From assembly GCA_905397405.1 (NCBI GenBank), contig CAJPVJ010000539.1, positions 1-23,479 of the forward strand: a stretch of 23,479 nt of DNA, written 5' to 3'. The first letter of the stretch is position 1, and each line of letters begins with the position of its first letter. Below the pieces are notes generated by a model, which was given only the letters and a program-made list of their open reading frames with translations, had not been told where the DNA came from and did not search any database. Made by a program: the position numbers and the translations under genes. The stretch comes from Oppiella nova. Its lineage: Eukaryota; Arthropoda; Arachnida; Sarcoptiformes; Oppiidae. Positions 14,894 through 23,113 of this stretch are shown one piece after another.

Positions 14894-15580
14894 TTATTGC
14901 TGATTCATTTCATCAAGCTCAGCTTCGCTTGTGCCCGTGGTTTTTCGAGAAATGGTATCTGGAAAATATTGCGGATCATCCATTTCTGGAATCAATTGCT
15001 CACCCATTTTATGAATCAAGATACTGGTTTTTAATGTTTCTGTTGGGGCTTTAATCAGTAGTTCTGTCAGAAAGTCTGTTGCTTTAGCTGCAAATTGCGC
15101 ATCACTTTCTTTGCTACCACGTTCAGGCATTTGAACATTGTCTAAATTAAGCACAGGGACTTTACAGGTTAACGGTACTTGAAAACTTTGACTATTTTCA
15201 ATAATTTTACCATCCTGTTTACAGCTCTGATATGCAGCACTTTGAGCTTTCATTTGGCGTTCAAATGCTGGCGCAACAATTTTAAAATCGTTGGCATTAA
15301 ATTGTTCTTTGAGTATTTCCTTCATCTTTTCAGATGCAGTGGCTTGTTTTTCGCCACTTTCATCGCGGTTTTTTTTAGCTTCAGCTTCTGAGATACCTGC
15401 AATTGCGGCACTCATTTTTAAATTAAGCTGATCTTGATTTGGGTCTTGAGAAAATAAGCCAATCATGCTTTTTGAGATAATGTTCACACGATCTAGCTCG
15501 GATGTTTTTGCATAAATACTTTGAGTCGTCAGTAAAATTGCGCTATAAATAAATACTTTAAATTTATGATTTAGAAACAT
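14894..15580 (-). CDS. Exported protein of unknown function
   Basis: I do not recognise this 228-aa protein. It begins with a clear Sec signal peptide: basic MFLNHKFK, a hydrophobic core FIYSAILL and a likely cut after QSIYA (about residue 24). The mature part is hydrophilic, mostly helical, and rich in Lys, Glu, Ala and Gln, with EAEAKKNRDESGEKQATAS at about 56-74. It has two cysteines, in SCKQDGK and LTCKVPVL, about 20 residues apart, which could form one disulfide in the periplasm. There is no lipobox and no second membrane span. It is transcribed alone, divergent from the GNAT gene and convergent with the methyltransferase. A genus-restricted periplasmic protein is the best description. 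Confidence 0.75.
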   Translation of the reverse strand: MFLNHKFKVFIYSAILLTTQSIYAKTSELDRVNIISKSMIGLFSQDPNQDQLNLKMSAAIAGISEAEAKKNRDESGEKQATASEKMKEILKEQFNANDFKIVAPAFERQMKAQSAAYQSCKQDGKIIENSQSFQVPLTCKVPVLNLDNVQMPERGSKESDAQFAAKATDFLTELLIKAPTETLKTSILIHKMGEQLIPEMDDPQYFPDTISRKTTGTSEAELDEMNQQ

Positions 15581-15622
15581 AATTATTCTACAAGTTTAGT
15601 TAAGTTGGTGAAAGTGAACGCA

Positions 15623-15650
15623 TTGTCACTGTGCATTACATTAGCATAAT
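15623..15650 (+). promoter_or_regulatory. Sigma-70 promoter of the GNAT gene
   Basis: TTGTCA (15623-15628) and CATAAT (15645-15650) are separated by 16 bases, each matching five of six consensus positions. Transcription from about 15657 would give a 38-base leader ending in an AGGA Shine-Dalgarno before the ATG at 15695. Confidence 0.6.
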
Positions 15651-15694
15651 TGCAAGAATGAAGGATCAATTTCTCAACCATTAGGATTTAAATA

Positions 15695-16126
15695 ATGAGC
15701 CAATTTGTCATTCAATCTGGGCCGTGGAGTCAGCTTCAACACGATGCAAAACTGATTCGAAGCATGGTTTTTATCGAAGAACAAAACATCAGTGAAGCAG
15801 ATGAATGGGATGAGCAGGATGCCATTTCATTACATTTTGTTGTATATGCTCAAGATCAACCGATTGCTACAGCGCGGTTATTGGAAAATAACAGTATTGG
15901 TCGAGTTGCTGTGTTGCAACAATATCGAGGTGAGGGGATTGGTAAACTGCTTATGCAACAGATTATTCAAGTGGCAAAACAGCAAAATAGAGCATTTCTT
16001 CAATTATCCGCTCAAGTCTATGCAACGCGCTTCTATGAAAACTTAGGCTTTCAGGTACAAGGTGAAGAATATTTAGATTGTGAGATTCCACATATCGATA
16101 TGGGGTTAAGTTTAAAAAATGACTGA
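15695..16126 (+). CDS. GNAT-family N-acetyltransferase, ElaA-like
   Basis: Acetyl-CoA-dependent N-acetyltransferase of 143 aa. The N-terminal RSMVFIEEQNISEADEWDEQ (about 22-41) followed by SLHFVVYAQDQPIATARLL is the layout of the ElaA/YjcF group. The acetyl-CoA pyrophosphate loop is seen as RGEGIGKLLM (about 79-88, R/Q-x-x-G-x-G/A type). The C-terminal half keeps the FYENLGFQV turn typical of the fold. The substrate is unknown. It has its own promoter. The 3' end runs into a tandem repeat that separates it by 63 bases from the dehydratase gene, so the two are probably co-transcribed. Confidence 0.88.
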   Translation: MSQFVIQSGPWSQLQHDAKLIRSMVFIEEQNISEADEWDEQDAISLHFVVYAQDQPIATARLLENNSIGRVAVLQQYRGEGIGKLLMQQIIQVAKQQNRAFLQLSAQVYATRFYENLGFQVQGEEYLDCEIPHIDMGLSLKND

Positions 16127-16174
16127 ATTGAAATAAACCAAGATTGAAATAAACCCACATTGAAATAAACCAAG
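16127..16174 (+). repeat. Three tandem copies of a 16-bp repeat
   Basis: The unit ATTGAAATAAACCAAG occurs at 16127-16142, as a variant ending CCAC at 16143-16158, and again unchanged at 16159-16174. Copies 1 and 3 are identical. The array fills nearly all of the gap between the GNAT stop (16126) and the dehydratase start, and the last copy supplies the AAGAGAA region that may serve as Shine-Dalgarno. Confidence 0.9.
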
Positions 16175-16189
16175 AGAATCGATTTGCCC

Positions 16190-17098
16190 ATGCTCAGTAT
16201 AAAAACCCCGTTAATTCAATCTTTAGTTTTAAGCCAACTGAATCAATGTCAGGTGTGGTTAAAAATGGAAGCATTACAACCGTCGGCGTCATTTAAACAA
16301 CGAGGCATTAGCCATGCCTGTCAAAAATATTTTGAGCAGGGTGCTCAGCGTTTTATCAGTTCCTCGGGTGGCAATGCAGGCTTAGCTGTTGCTTATACAG
16401 GTCGACAACTGGGTGTTCCGGTGACCGTCGTGGTTCCTGAAACCACAGCACAACGTGCGAGAGAATTAATTGCCCAGCAAGGTGCAGAGGTTATTGTACA
16501 TGGCGCTTCATGGACCGAAGCCAATGCTTTAGCGCAGTCCTTATTAACACAGCATGATGTATTTATTCATCCTTTTGATCATCCATTGTTATGGGAAGGC
16601 ATTATCCCGATGATTGATGAAGTCATTGCAGATGGCGTTACTCCAGATGCGGTGGTCTTATCTGTGGGTGGCGGAAGTTTACTTTCAGGTGTTGCAGCAG
16701 GATTAAAAAAACATGGTTTAGCCCATATTCCAATTTATGCGGTTGAAACCCAAGGTACAGCATCCTTACATGCTTCGATTGTGGCTCAACAACATGTTGA
16801 ATTGGATCAAGTGAGTGGTATAGCAACAACACTTGCAGCAAAAAAAGTCTGTCAAAATGCATTTGAAGTGAGCCAAGCACTTGAGGTTCGTAGTTTGGTG
16901 GTTTCAGATCAAGACACTGTAGATGCCTGTTTAAAATTTATAGATGATCATCGTATTTTGGTTGAGCCAGCATGTGGTGCAACATTATCAGTGCTTTATG
17001 ATCAGGCGATTCAATTTAAACCCACTGATCAGGTCTTGGTGATTGTATGTGGTGGCGCAGGGATTACCCTAGAAACACTACAAGCATTCAATGGATAG
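16190..17098 (+). CDS. PLP-dependent L-serine/L-threonine dehydratase
   Basis: Fold-type II pyridoxal-phosphate enzyme of 302 aa that deaminates serine or threonine to pyruvate or 2-oxobutyrate plus ammonia. The PLP lysine is Lys36 in PSASFKQRG, the substrate loop is SSGGNAGLA (58-66), and the phosphate-binding glycine loop is SVGGGSLLSG (about 162-171). The C-terminal VEPACGATLSVLYD and VIVCGGAGITLE closely follow the mammalian serine dehydratase (SDS) pattern. There is no regulatory ACT domain, so it is a short catabolic type rather than biosynthetic IlvA. The ATG at 16190 is used; a TTG two codons earlier (16184) sits better behind the AAGAGAA element and is an alternative start. Other amino-acid substrates cannot be excluded. 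Confidence 0.88.
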   Translation: MLSIKTPLIQSLVLSQLNQCQVWLKMEALQPSASFKQRGISHACQKYFEQGAQRFISSSGGNAGLAVAYTGRQLGVPVTVVVPETTAQRARELIAQQGAEVIVHGASWTEANALAQSLLTQHDVFIHPFDHPLLWEGIIPMIDEVIADGVTPDAVVLSVGGGSLLSGVAAGLKKHGLAHIPIYAVETQGTASLHASIVAQQHVELDQVSGIATTLAAKKVCQNAFEVSQALEVRSLVVSDQDTVDACLKFIDDHRILVEPACGATLSVLYDQAIQFKPTDQVLVIVCGGAGITLETLQAFNG

Positions 17099-17174
17099 AT
17101 CGGATTGAATAGACAATTAATGATCATAATCTATTGATCCTTTAGCAAGTCTTTTCGATTTAGAGGATGGTGAG

Positions 17175-17834
17175 ATGATTCAAGTTGTACTTTTTGATTT
17201 AGATCAAACCTTACTTGATCGCACCTCCTCCCTAAAGGCTTTTTTAAATTGGCAGGTAAATTTCTTCGAGCTGGTTACGATTCAACAGAAACCACAATTT
17301 ATTCAGCGTTTTATTGAGTTGGATAACAATGGTTCTGTATGGAAAGATCAGATATATGCTCAACTTATTCAAGAGTTTCAAATATCCAACTATTCGACAC
17401 AAGTGCTATTAGAGAATTATATTCAAGACTTTAATAAATTTTGTCGAAGCTTTAGCGATGTTGATCTGGTTATTTATAGCTTGTTTAAGGCAAATTTTTC
17501 TCTTGGATTAATCTCTAATGGAAAGACGCCTTTTCAGGAAGATAATTTTAAAGCCTTAGGTTTAAGTGAGTATTTTTCGAGTGTGATTGTTTCAGAAGCT
17601 GTTGGACTGCGAAAGCCTCATCCAGAAATTTTCCAATTGGCATGTCAGCAGCTCGGTGTTATTCCTCAGCACTGCGTTTTTGTTGGCGATCATGAGATAG
17701 CAGACATTCGCGGTGCAAAAGCTTTGGGCATGAAAACGATCTTATTTGATCCTCAACAAAAAGAAACATCGACACAGGCCGATCATCGTGTAAAGTCTTT
17801 TCAAGACATACTTAGTATTTTAAAAATAAAATGA
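17175..17834 (+). CDS. HAD-superfamily hydrolase (subfamily I)
   Basis: Haloacid dehalogenase-fold hydrolase of 219 aa, probably a small-molecule phosphatase. Motif I is FDLDQT with nucleophile Asp8 and acid/base Asp10; motif II is the Ser of LISNGK (114); motif III is the Lys of LRKPHPEIF (147); motif IV is VGDHEIADIRGAK (about 170-182), which binds Mg2+. The helical cap lies between motifs I and II (about 15-95), as in subfamily IA. The start is preceded by AGAGGATGGTGAG. The stop overlaps the next ATG by four bases (ATGA), so it is translationally coupled to the exported protein that follows. The substrate is unknown. Confidence 0.88.
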   Translation: MIQVVLFDLDQTLLDRTSSLKAFLNWQVNFFELVTIQQKPQFIQRFIELDNNGSVWKDQIYAQLIQEFQISNYSTQVLLENYIQDFNKFCRSFSDVDLVIYSLFKANFSLGLISNGKTPFQEDNFKALGLSEYFSSVIVSEAVGLRKPHPEIFQLACQQLGVIPQHCVFVGDHEIADIRGAKALGMKTILFDPQQKETSTQADHRVKSFQDILSILKIK

Positions 17835-18514
17835 AAAGATTATATAAGCACGGTAGGGTACAGTTTCAGGTTTTATTTTTATTTGGAGTAGTATCTCAAT
17901 TAAGTGTATTTGCACAAGCCGAAACAGATAAACAACAACCGTTAGCCTATGAGTTGCAGGTGGAAACAAAGCCAAAAACTTATGATCCAGCGATACAGTC
18001 ACGGATTCGGGGCTATCGAAAGGGTGCGACAAAAACTTTAATTCAACATTCATTTGATTGTGCAGGAAGAAAAGCTGGGATACGGGATTACTTAAGTGGA
18101 AATGGTGCATTATCTGCGCTAAAAGCGTATGCCAGAATCACTTTTAATATCGAAGAAGGGATGCCTCGTAGTGCGATTCAGAAAGAAGCTGAAAGCAATG
18201 CTATGCGAACTTACCAACTGATTTCTTATAAAGAGTTTATTTTAAATGCCGACCAACCTGTGAATTTATATGGTTTTGTATTTGGAGCGACTGATTCATC
18301 TCGGACAAAAGCACAAGTGATTGATCAATGTGTGGATGCTGTTGCTTCGTTCAGACCACAGGCTGGACACGATTATGAAATTTTAGGTAAATATCAAAAT
18401 AACCAATGCCAATTTCAAGTATTTGATCTAAAAACCAATCAAGAAGTGACTGTGTCTGACAAGCTTTATGCATGCCCTGAAAAGTCATGGAAATTTTGGA
18501 AAAGGGATCAGTAA
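17831..18514 (+). CDS. Exported protein of unknown function
   Basis: I do not recognise this 227-aa protein. Residues 1-31 look like a Sec signal peptide: basic MKRLYKHGR, a hydrophobic core VLFLFGVVSQLSVFA and an AQA-type cleavage site. The mature region has four cysteines (in FDCAGRK, DQCVDAV, NQCQFQV and YACPEKS), suggesting two disulfides in the periplasm. It ends in the basic and aromatic KSWKFWKRDQ. It overlaps the HAD gene by 4 bases, and its TAA is directly followed by the ATG of the next gene, so the three form one unit. Its own AAGGGA near the 3' end serves the next gene. Confidence 0.8.
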   Translation: MKRLYKHGRVQFQVLFLFGVVSQLSVFAQAETDKQQPLAYELQVETKPKTYDPAIQSRIRGYRKGATKTLIQHSFDCAGRKAGIRDYLSGNGALSALKAYARITFNIEEGMPRSAIQKEAESNAMRTYQLISYKEFILNADQPVNLYGFVFGATDSSRTKAQVIDQCVDAVASFRPQAGHDYEILGKYQNNQCQFQVFDLKTNQEVTVSDKLYACPEKSWKFWKRDQ

Positions 18515-18892
18515 ATGAAAAGAGCAATGCTTGGTATTTTTTTGATGATGGGTCTTATTGTACCCAATTTGACTTGGGCATCTTATCTGAACCATTGCCT
18601 ATTAACGGTTAAAGTCTTAGAAGCGACTTCAACCATGACTATGGCAATCAATGGGCCACAAGGTGAGTTTGAAAAAAGTAAATTGACGATGTATATCAAA
18701 ATATTAAAAGCTGAAAAGAATGGAAGAGCTGACAGTGGATGCCAATCACTGGTCAATCAACGCATGCGAATTACGATTGAACAGCCACCTTTGATCAGTT
18801 TAGTCAAAGGGCAAGTTGTACAAGTAGAAAGCATCACTCAGGATGCTTTTCCACAAGAAGGATATGTCACGCAATACAAGCTAAAAAACTAG
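18515..18892 (+). CDS. Small exported protein of unknown function
   Basis: This 125-aa protein starts immediately after the stop of the previous gene, with an AAGGGA Shine-Dalgarno 10 bases before the ATG. It has a signal peptide (MKRAMLGIFLMMGLIVPNLT, cut after about WAS) and a mature domain of about 100 residues with two cysteines (NHCLL and SGCQS), consistent with one disulfide. The mature part alternates hydrophobic and polar residues and ends in YVTQYKLKN, suggesting a small beta-rich, perhaps OB-like, periplasmic fold. No family name can be given. It is likely co-expressed with the preceding exported protein. Confidence 0.8.
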   Translation: MKRAMLGIFLMMGLIVPNLTWASYLNHCLLTVKVLEATSTMTMAINGPQGEFEKSKLTMYIKILKAEKNGRADSGCQSLVNQRMRITIEQPPLISLVKGQVVQVESITQDAFPQEGYVTQYKLKN

Positions 18893-18911
18893 TCTGTTGG
18901 GAATTTCGCTT

Positions 18912-19793
18912 TTAGCCTTTGTGTGCGTTACTCCAGTCTTCTATGGCTTTTTGTCCGCTTTCTAAGCCAACTTCATAGGTATATTGCAATTTGCGTTTAT
19001 CTTTACATAAACGGCCTGCTAACTTTTTATTGTCAGGTGGGCAGATTTCAAAAATGCTTTGTTGAGTATTTTGGCGGATAAAATCGACAGTTTGGTTATA
19101 ACGAGTACAGCGATTTTTCAGACTATCTGCAAAGCCAGTATGTTGATTAAGCAAATATTTTGCCAAGAATTGATCTGCTTTACTGCTGGCTTTAAAGTAA
19201 TTTTGTGTACGCGTACGAATCACCAAGAGATTTTGAATATTTGCTTGTTGCGCTGCCCATTGAACAGGGAGGGCATCTGCGACACCGCCATCAAAATAAG
19301 GCTCTCCAAAAATTTCTACAGCCTGTCGTGTCAGATAGGGAATAGAACTAGAAGCACGTAATCCATCGATAATATTGTCTTTCCCAGCACGTAAATATTC
19401 AGGATAACCTGTACGAGCATGAGTCAACACCATATAAAAGTCAGGATTTTGACTAAATAAAGCTTGTTGATCTAGAGGATTCTCTTTCTCGACAATATCC
19501 CACATCCATTGCATATCCAGTAAATCCCCACCTTTAAAAAAGCGAGCATAACGAATAAATTCAGGTCGAAGTGAGTGGTCTAAATAGAGTTCGATATTAC
19601 GACCTTGTTGTCGAGCAAGGTAATTGGCGAGGTTTGTTGAACCAGAAGACACTCCCACAAAAAGATCAAAAGGGTTAAAATTTTGTTGTAGGAAAGCGTC
19701 AAGTACACCGCAGGTAAAAGCCCCACGCATACCGCCACCTTCTACGACAAGCGCATTACGTGAATCATTGATCATAGATTGTTTAGTTTGCAT
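18912..19793 (-). CDS. Patatin-like phospholipase, YjjU-type
   Basis: Patatin-fold lipid acyl hydrolase of 293 aa. The oxyanion loop is VVEGGGMRGAFTCGVLDAF (about 16-34), the nucleophile elbow is GVSSGS with Ser49, and the dyad Asp is in FDGGVADALPVQWA. The short length and the C-terminal block (KRKLQYTYEVGLESGQKAIEDW) resemble E. coli YjjU rather than secreted ExoU- or plant-type patatins. There is no signal peptide, so it should be cytoplasmic or membrane-associated. The first ATG (19793) is used; a second Met six codons in is possible. The start lies inside the 3' end of the upstream small membrane-protein gene, 11 bases of overlap, so the pair is probably coupled. Confidence 0.87.
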   Translation of the reverse strand: MQTKQSMINDSRNALVVEGGGMRGAFTCGVLDAFLQQNFNPFDLFVGVSSGSTNLANYLARQQGRNIELYLDHSLRPEFIRYARFFKGGDLLDMQWMWDIVEKENPLDQQALFSQNPDFYMVLTHARTGYPEYLRAGKDNIIDGLRASSSIPYLTRQAVEIFGEPYFDGGVADALPVQWAAQQANIQNLLVIRTRTQNYFKASSKADQFLAKYLLNQHTGFADSLKNRCTRYNQTVDFIRQNTQQSIFEICPPDNKKLAGRLCKDKRKLQYTYEVGLESGQKAIEDWSNAHKG

Positions 19794-20049
19794 GTTCTGG
19801 CTGAGCTGAGTTGTGTGGCATGTTTTTCATTTCATCATTCGACATTTGCTGCGTGTCATGTGGAGGTGCTGTATCGGTATTCTCCGTCTGAGGCGTCGCT
19901 ATCTGCTTATTTTGCTGACTCGGCATATAATCTGGTTCATTGGTTACAGCCATATAGAAGAATACAAGGAATAAACAGCTAAAGATTGTTGCGAAAATTA
20001 CTGCTTTAGATTTCCACAACGGTTTCTTGGGAGAGTTAACATCGTTCAT
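19783..20049 (-). CDS. Small single-pass membrane protein of unknown function
   Basis: This 88-aa protein has a basic N-terminus (SPKKPLWKSK), one hydrophobic span (about 17-34, VIFATIFSCLFLVFFYMAV) and a polar Pro/Gln/Asn/Thr-rich tail, so N-in with the tail in the periplasm is likely. An AGGA Shine-Dalgarno lies 9 bases before the ATG. Its stop (TAA) is within the first codons of the patatin gene, which argues that it is a real translated gene. The tail is low-complexity and carries His and Met residues (PPHDTQQM, MKNMPHN). No homologous family is recognised. Confidence 0.72.
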   Translation of the reverse strand: MNDVNSPKKPLWKSKAVIFATIFSCLFLVFFYMAVTNEPDYMPSQQNKQIATPQTENTDTAPPHDTQQMSNDEMKNMPHNSAQPEHAN

Positions 20050-20475
20050 AGGAAAATTCCTAAAAGAATGAAATGTGTAGCTATTTTATAACATAAAGCA
20101 GTAGTAAAGTTGGCATTGCTATAAAAGACATAAATTAAATGAGGCTTATGTATATAAACACAACATGGATTGATCAGCATATGAATACATATCAGACATA
20201 ACAAACAGGCTGAGATTAAAATTGAAATCAAGCATACAAACAAGATTATTTTGAGCTTGATTTTAGGTGTTTATGGAAATGAATAATGTTGATTTATTAG
20301 AAATATATGAATATTTAAACTACATTTTTAGTGAGATTATTTATTTAATTTTTCAACAATTAATCAAAAAATCTATTTGAATTTAAGTGTTTTTAGTAAT
20401 GAAATTGTTTTTTTAAATAGAAAAATTTTAGAATTAATTTATAATAGAGACAATTAAAACGAATAAATTATTAAA
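20050..20475. promoter_or_regulatory. AT-rich intergenic region upstream of vgrG
   Basis: No credible gene is seen in these 426 bases. The right part (about 20280-20475) is strongly AT-rich with many A- and T-tracts. A perfect TATAAT (20440-20445) lies 30 bases upstream of the vgrG ATG, but no good -35 is at 16-18 bp spacing. The ATG lacks a purine-rich Shine-Dalgarno. This is consistent with an H-NS-type silenced promoter or an activator-dependent one, though that is inference. Confidence 0.5.
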
Positions 20476-23112
20476 ATGAACAGCTTAGTAAATAGCATTT
20501 ATAAAATATTGGATCAGCTTGGACTAAACGCACAAAAACGAGCCTTGCATATCCAATTTAGCAATACAGACTTAAACAACCAAGTCTTCTTACAACGTAT
20601 CGATGGGCAACATGGTCTAAACCAAGGTGTGTCTGTTGAATTGATTTGCCTTGCCACTTCAGCAACGATTCCGCTTAAACAATTCATTGGTAGCCAAGTG
20701 GCCATTGATCAAGTCACAGATCATGGACAACTGTTTCGTAGCACTGGGGTGATTACTGAAGCGGCACAAGGGCAAAGTGATGGCGCACTAACGTTATATA
20801 AACTCAAACTCGAAGATGCGACTTCACTGTGGCATAAGCGCCGTAACAGCCGAGTGTTTATGAATAAGTCGATTGTGCAAGTCATAGAAACGCTGTTTAA
20901 AGAATGGCAAGACAAAAGCCCACTCTTTGCATCGAGTCTAAGCCTCGATAAAAGTGGTCTTAAAAAAGATTACGATATTCGACCATTCATTATGCAGAGT
21001 AACGAAAGCGACTATGCATTTTTAAGCCGCTTGATGCGCAGTGAAGGGATCAACTGGCTGATTGATGAAGCGCAATTGATTGTGCCTAGTTCTGCGACTC
21101 AAATTCAGCCGCAAAAACTGCGTTTGGTGGATGATAACAGCGAATACAAAGCGCTAGAACGAAGAAAGATCCGCTTCCATCGTAGCAGTGCCACAGAACA
21201 ACAAGACAGCATCACCAGCTTTATTGGGCAACGTAGCTTACAACCCACTGCTGTCCACGTACAACGCTGGCAAGCAGATGTGTTAGAGCAAGAAGAGGGT
21301 GCAGGCAGTGTTCAAAGCAAACACCAACATAGTCAAAACCAGAATAATGCCAGTCTCGGTTTAGAACAAGCTTGGCATATCAGCCCAGCATGGATTCAAG
21401 ACCTAAATGGTGAAGATCAAGCAACTGCCTCAAATAACAATCAAATTGAAAAGATCAACCAAAACCTCAGCCATTATTACGATGCTCAATCTAAACAATT
21501 CGTTGCCAACTCCACTGTACGTGATGCGCAAGTAGGCTACTGGTTTGAGCTAAACGAACACCCAGAAATAGACCAACACAGTGGCTCAGACAAAGAGTTT
21601 CTGATCACGTCAAAGACATTCTATAACCAGAACAACTTACCCAAAGATCTGAATGAACAAATCAATCGCTTGCTCCAACAGAGCAATTGGGTCAATTCAA
21701 ATGTAGACTCAAATAACCCAGAGCGCCAAGCCAATCAATTGGTACTACAACGCCGTAATATCACCACTGTTCCTGAATACCACCCACTACAACACCGTCC
21801 AAGTACCCATCCACAACGAGCCAAAGTGGTTGGGCCAAGTGGAGAAGAAATTCATGTGGATGAATGGGGACGTATTAAAGTTCGCTTCCTATTTACTCGC
21901 AATGAAGATCATAGTCATGATGGTGGTGCAGGGAGCAATGACAACGACACCGATTCCGCTTGGGTGGATGTACTGACCCCGTGGGCAGGTGAAGGCTATG
22001 GTGCACGGTTCTTACCGAGGATTGGTGAGATTGTGGTGATAGATTTCTTTGATGGCAATATTGACCGACCATTTGTGGTGGGACGTATCCATGAAGCGCA
22101 ACGGAGTCCAACTAAATTTGATGACAAAGGCCAATTGCCTGATACCAAAAAATTAGCGGGGATCAAAAGTCGAGAAGTTAAAGGCAGTGGCTATGGCCAG
22201 CTTAGATTTGACGATACCACAGACCAAATCAGCAGCCAGCTACAAAGTAGTCACGGTGCGAGTCAACTTAACCTTGGTAATCTGAGTCATCCTAAAGAAA
22301 CCGATACCAGTGAAGGACGAGGCCAAGGCTTTGAACTAAGAACAGACCAATGGGGAGCAGTGCGTGCAGGACAGGGTCTACTACTCAGTACCTATGCTCA
22401 AGATTCAGCTTCAGGCAATCACCTTGATGCAATAGCCGCGAAAAGTCAGTTAGAAAGCAGCCTAAATAATTCCAAAGCCTTAAGTGAAGTTGCTAAGAAT
22501 CAGCAAACTGATCCACTGAATGTATTGGAAAATCTCAAGCAATTTCTTGATCAAATCGAAAAAGGTGAAAAAGACAAAGCTGATGCATTTAAACAAGCTT
22601 TGATGATTTTGGCTGCACCGAATTCAATCGCATTGGCAAGCAATGAAGACTTACATCTTTCTGCGGATAAACAAATCAGTTATACAGCAGGTGATAGTAT
22701 CAACCTGAGTACGCAAAAGAATTTAGTTGCACATGCACAATCAAAGATTAGTCTTTTTGCGGCACAAGAAGGTGCAAGACTTTTTGCTGGGAAAGGTAAG
22801 GTTGAGATCCAAGCACAAGGTGATGGTGCGGATTTGATTGCACGTAAAGGTATTCAAATCATTTCGACTGAAGAGATGATTGAGCTAAAAAGTCTCAAAG
22901 AAATTATTATCACCTCTGGTGGCTCTCAATTAAAAATTAATGGTTCAGGTGTATTTGTGACCACGGCTGCTAAGTTCGAAGTGAAGGCAGGGCAACATAG
23001 TTTTATTGGTGGAGCAAAAGTCGATTATTCACTTCCATCATTCTATGAAAATATTTGTAAGCCTTGTTTGTTAGATGCTGCAAAGTTTGGAATGGCATTT
23101 GTTGATAAATAA
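20476..23112 (+). CDS. vgrG: Type VI secretion tip protein VgrG
   Basis: Trimeric spike at the tip of the T6SS tube, 878 aa. The N-terminal gp27-like base runs to about residue 430 (SLVNSIYKILDQLGLNAQKR, then RSEGINWLIDEAQL). It includes a Gln/Asn-rich insert around 275-335. The gp5-like OB domain spans about 440-550 (RAKVVGPSGEEIHVDEWGRI, then WAGEGYGARFLPRIGEIVVI and DRPFVVGRIHEAQ). The segment GQGFELRTDQWGAVRAGQGL follows, then DUF2345 (about 715-850), which extends the spike. Only about 25 residues follow (SFYENICKPCLLDAAKFGMA), so there is no fused toxin domain: this VgrG carries cargo rather than being itself an enzyme. No core tss genes are in the window, so it is an orphan vgrG locus. 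The gene ends one base before the DUF4123 gene. Confidence 0.95.
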   Translation: MNSLVNSIYKILDQLGLNAQKRALHIQFSNTDLNNQVFLQRIDGQHGLNQGVSVELICLATSATIPLKQFIGSQVAIDQVTDHGQLFRSTGVITEAAQGQSDGALTLYKLKLEDATSLWHKRRNSRVFMNKSIVQVIETLFKEWQDKSPLFASSLSLDKSGLKKDYDIRPFIMQSNESDYAFLSRLMRSEGINWLIDEAQLIVPSSATQIQPQKLRLVDDNSEYKALERRKIRFHRSSATEQQDSITSFIGQRSLQPTAVHVQRWQADVLEQEEGAGSVQSKHQHSQNQNNASLGLEQAWHISPAWIQDLNGEDQATASNNNQIEKINQNLSHYYDAQSKQFVANSTVRDAQVGYWFELNEHPEIDQHSGSDKEFLITSKTFYNQNNLPKDLNEQINRLLQQSNWVNSNVDSNNPERQANQLVLQRRNITTVPEYHPLQHRPSTHPQRAKVVGPSGEEIHVDEWGRIKVRFLFTRNEDHSHDGGAGSNDNDTDSAWVDVLTPWAGEGYGARFLPRIGEIVVIDFFDGNIDRPFVVGRIHEAQRSPTKFDDKGQLPDTKKLAGIKSREVKGSGYGQLRFDDTTDQISSQLQSSHGASQLNLGNLSHPKETDTSEGRGQGFELRTDQWGAVRAGQGLLLSTYAQDSASGNHLDAIAAKSQLESSLNNSKALSEVAKNQQTDPLNVLENLKQFLDQIEKGEKDKADAFKQALMILAAPNSIALASNEDLHLSADKQISYTAGDSINLSTQKNLVAHAQSKISLFAAQEGARLFAGKGKVEIQAQGDGADLIARKGIQIISTEEMIELKSLKEIIITSGGSQLKINGSGVFVTTAAKFEVKAGQHSFIGGAKVDYSLPSFYENICKPCLLDAAKFGMAFVDK

Positions 23113-23113
23113 A

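Noticed and set aside
16127-16174. Short repeats as a CRISPR array
   Set aside because: The 16-bp units are directly adjacent with no spacers and there are no cas genes; it is a simple tandem repeat.
17101-17140. Inverted repeat AATAGA/TCTATT downstream of the dehydratase as a terminator
   Set aside because: The stem is short and A/T only, the loop is long, and only three Ts follow; too weak to call.
20046-20243. 65-codon minus-strand frame that overlaps the start of the 88-aa membrane protein gene
   Set aside because: It opens with TTG, has no Shine-Dalgarno, lies in AT-rich DNA where hydrophobic frames arise by chance, and has no recognisable family.
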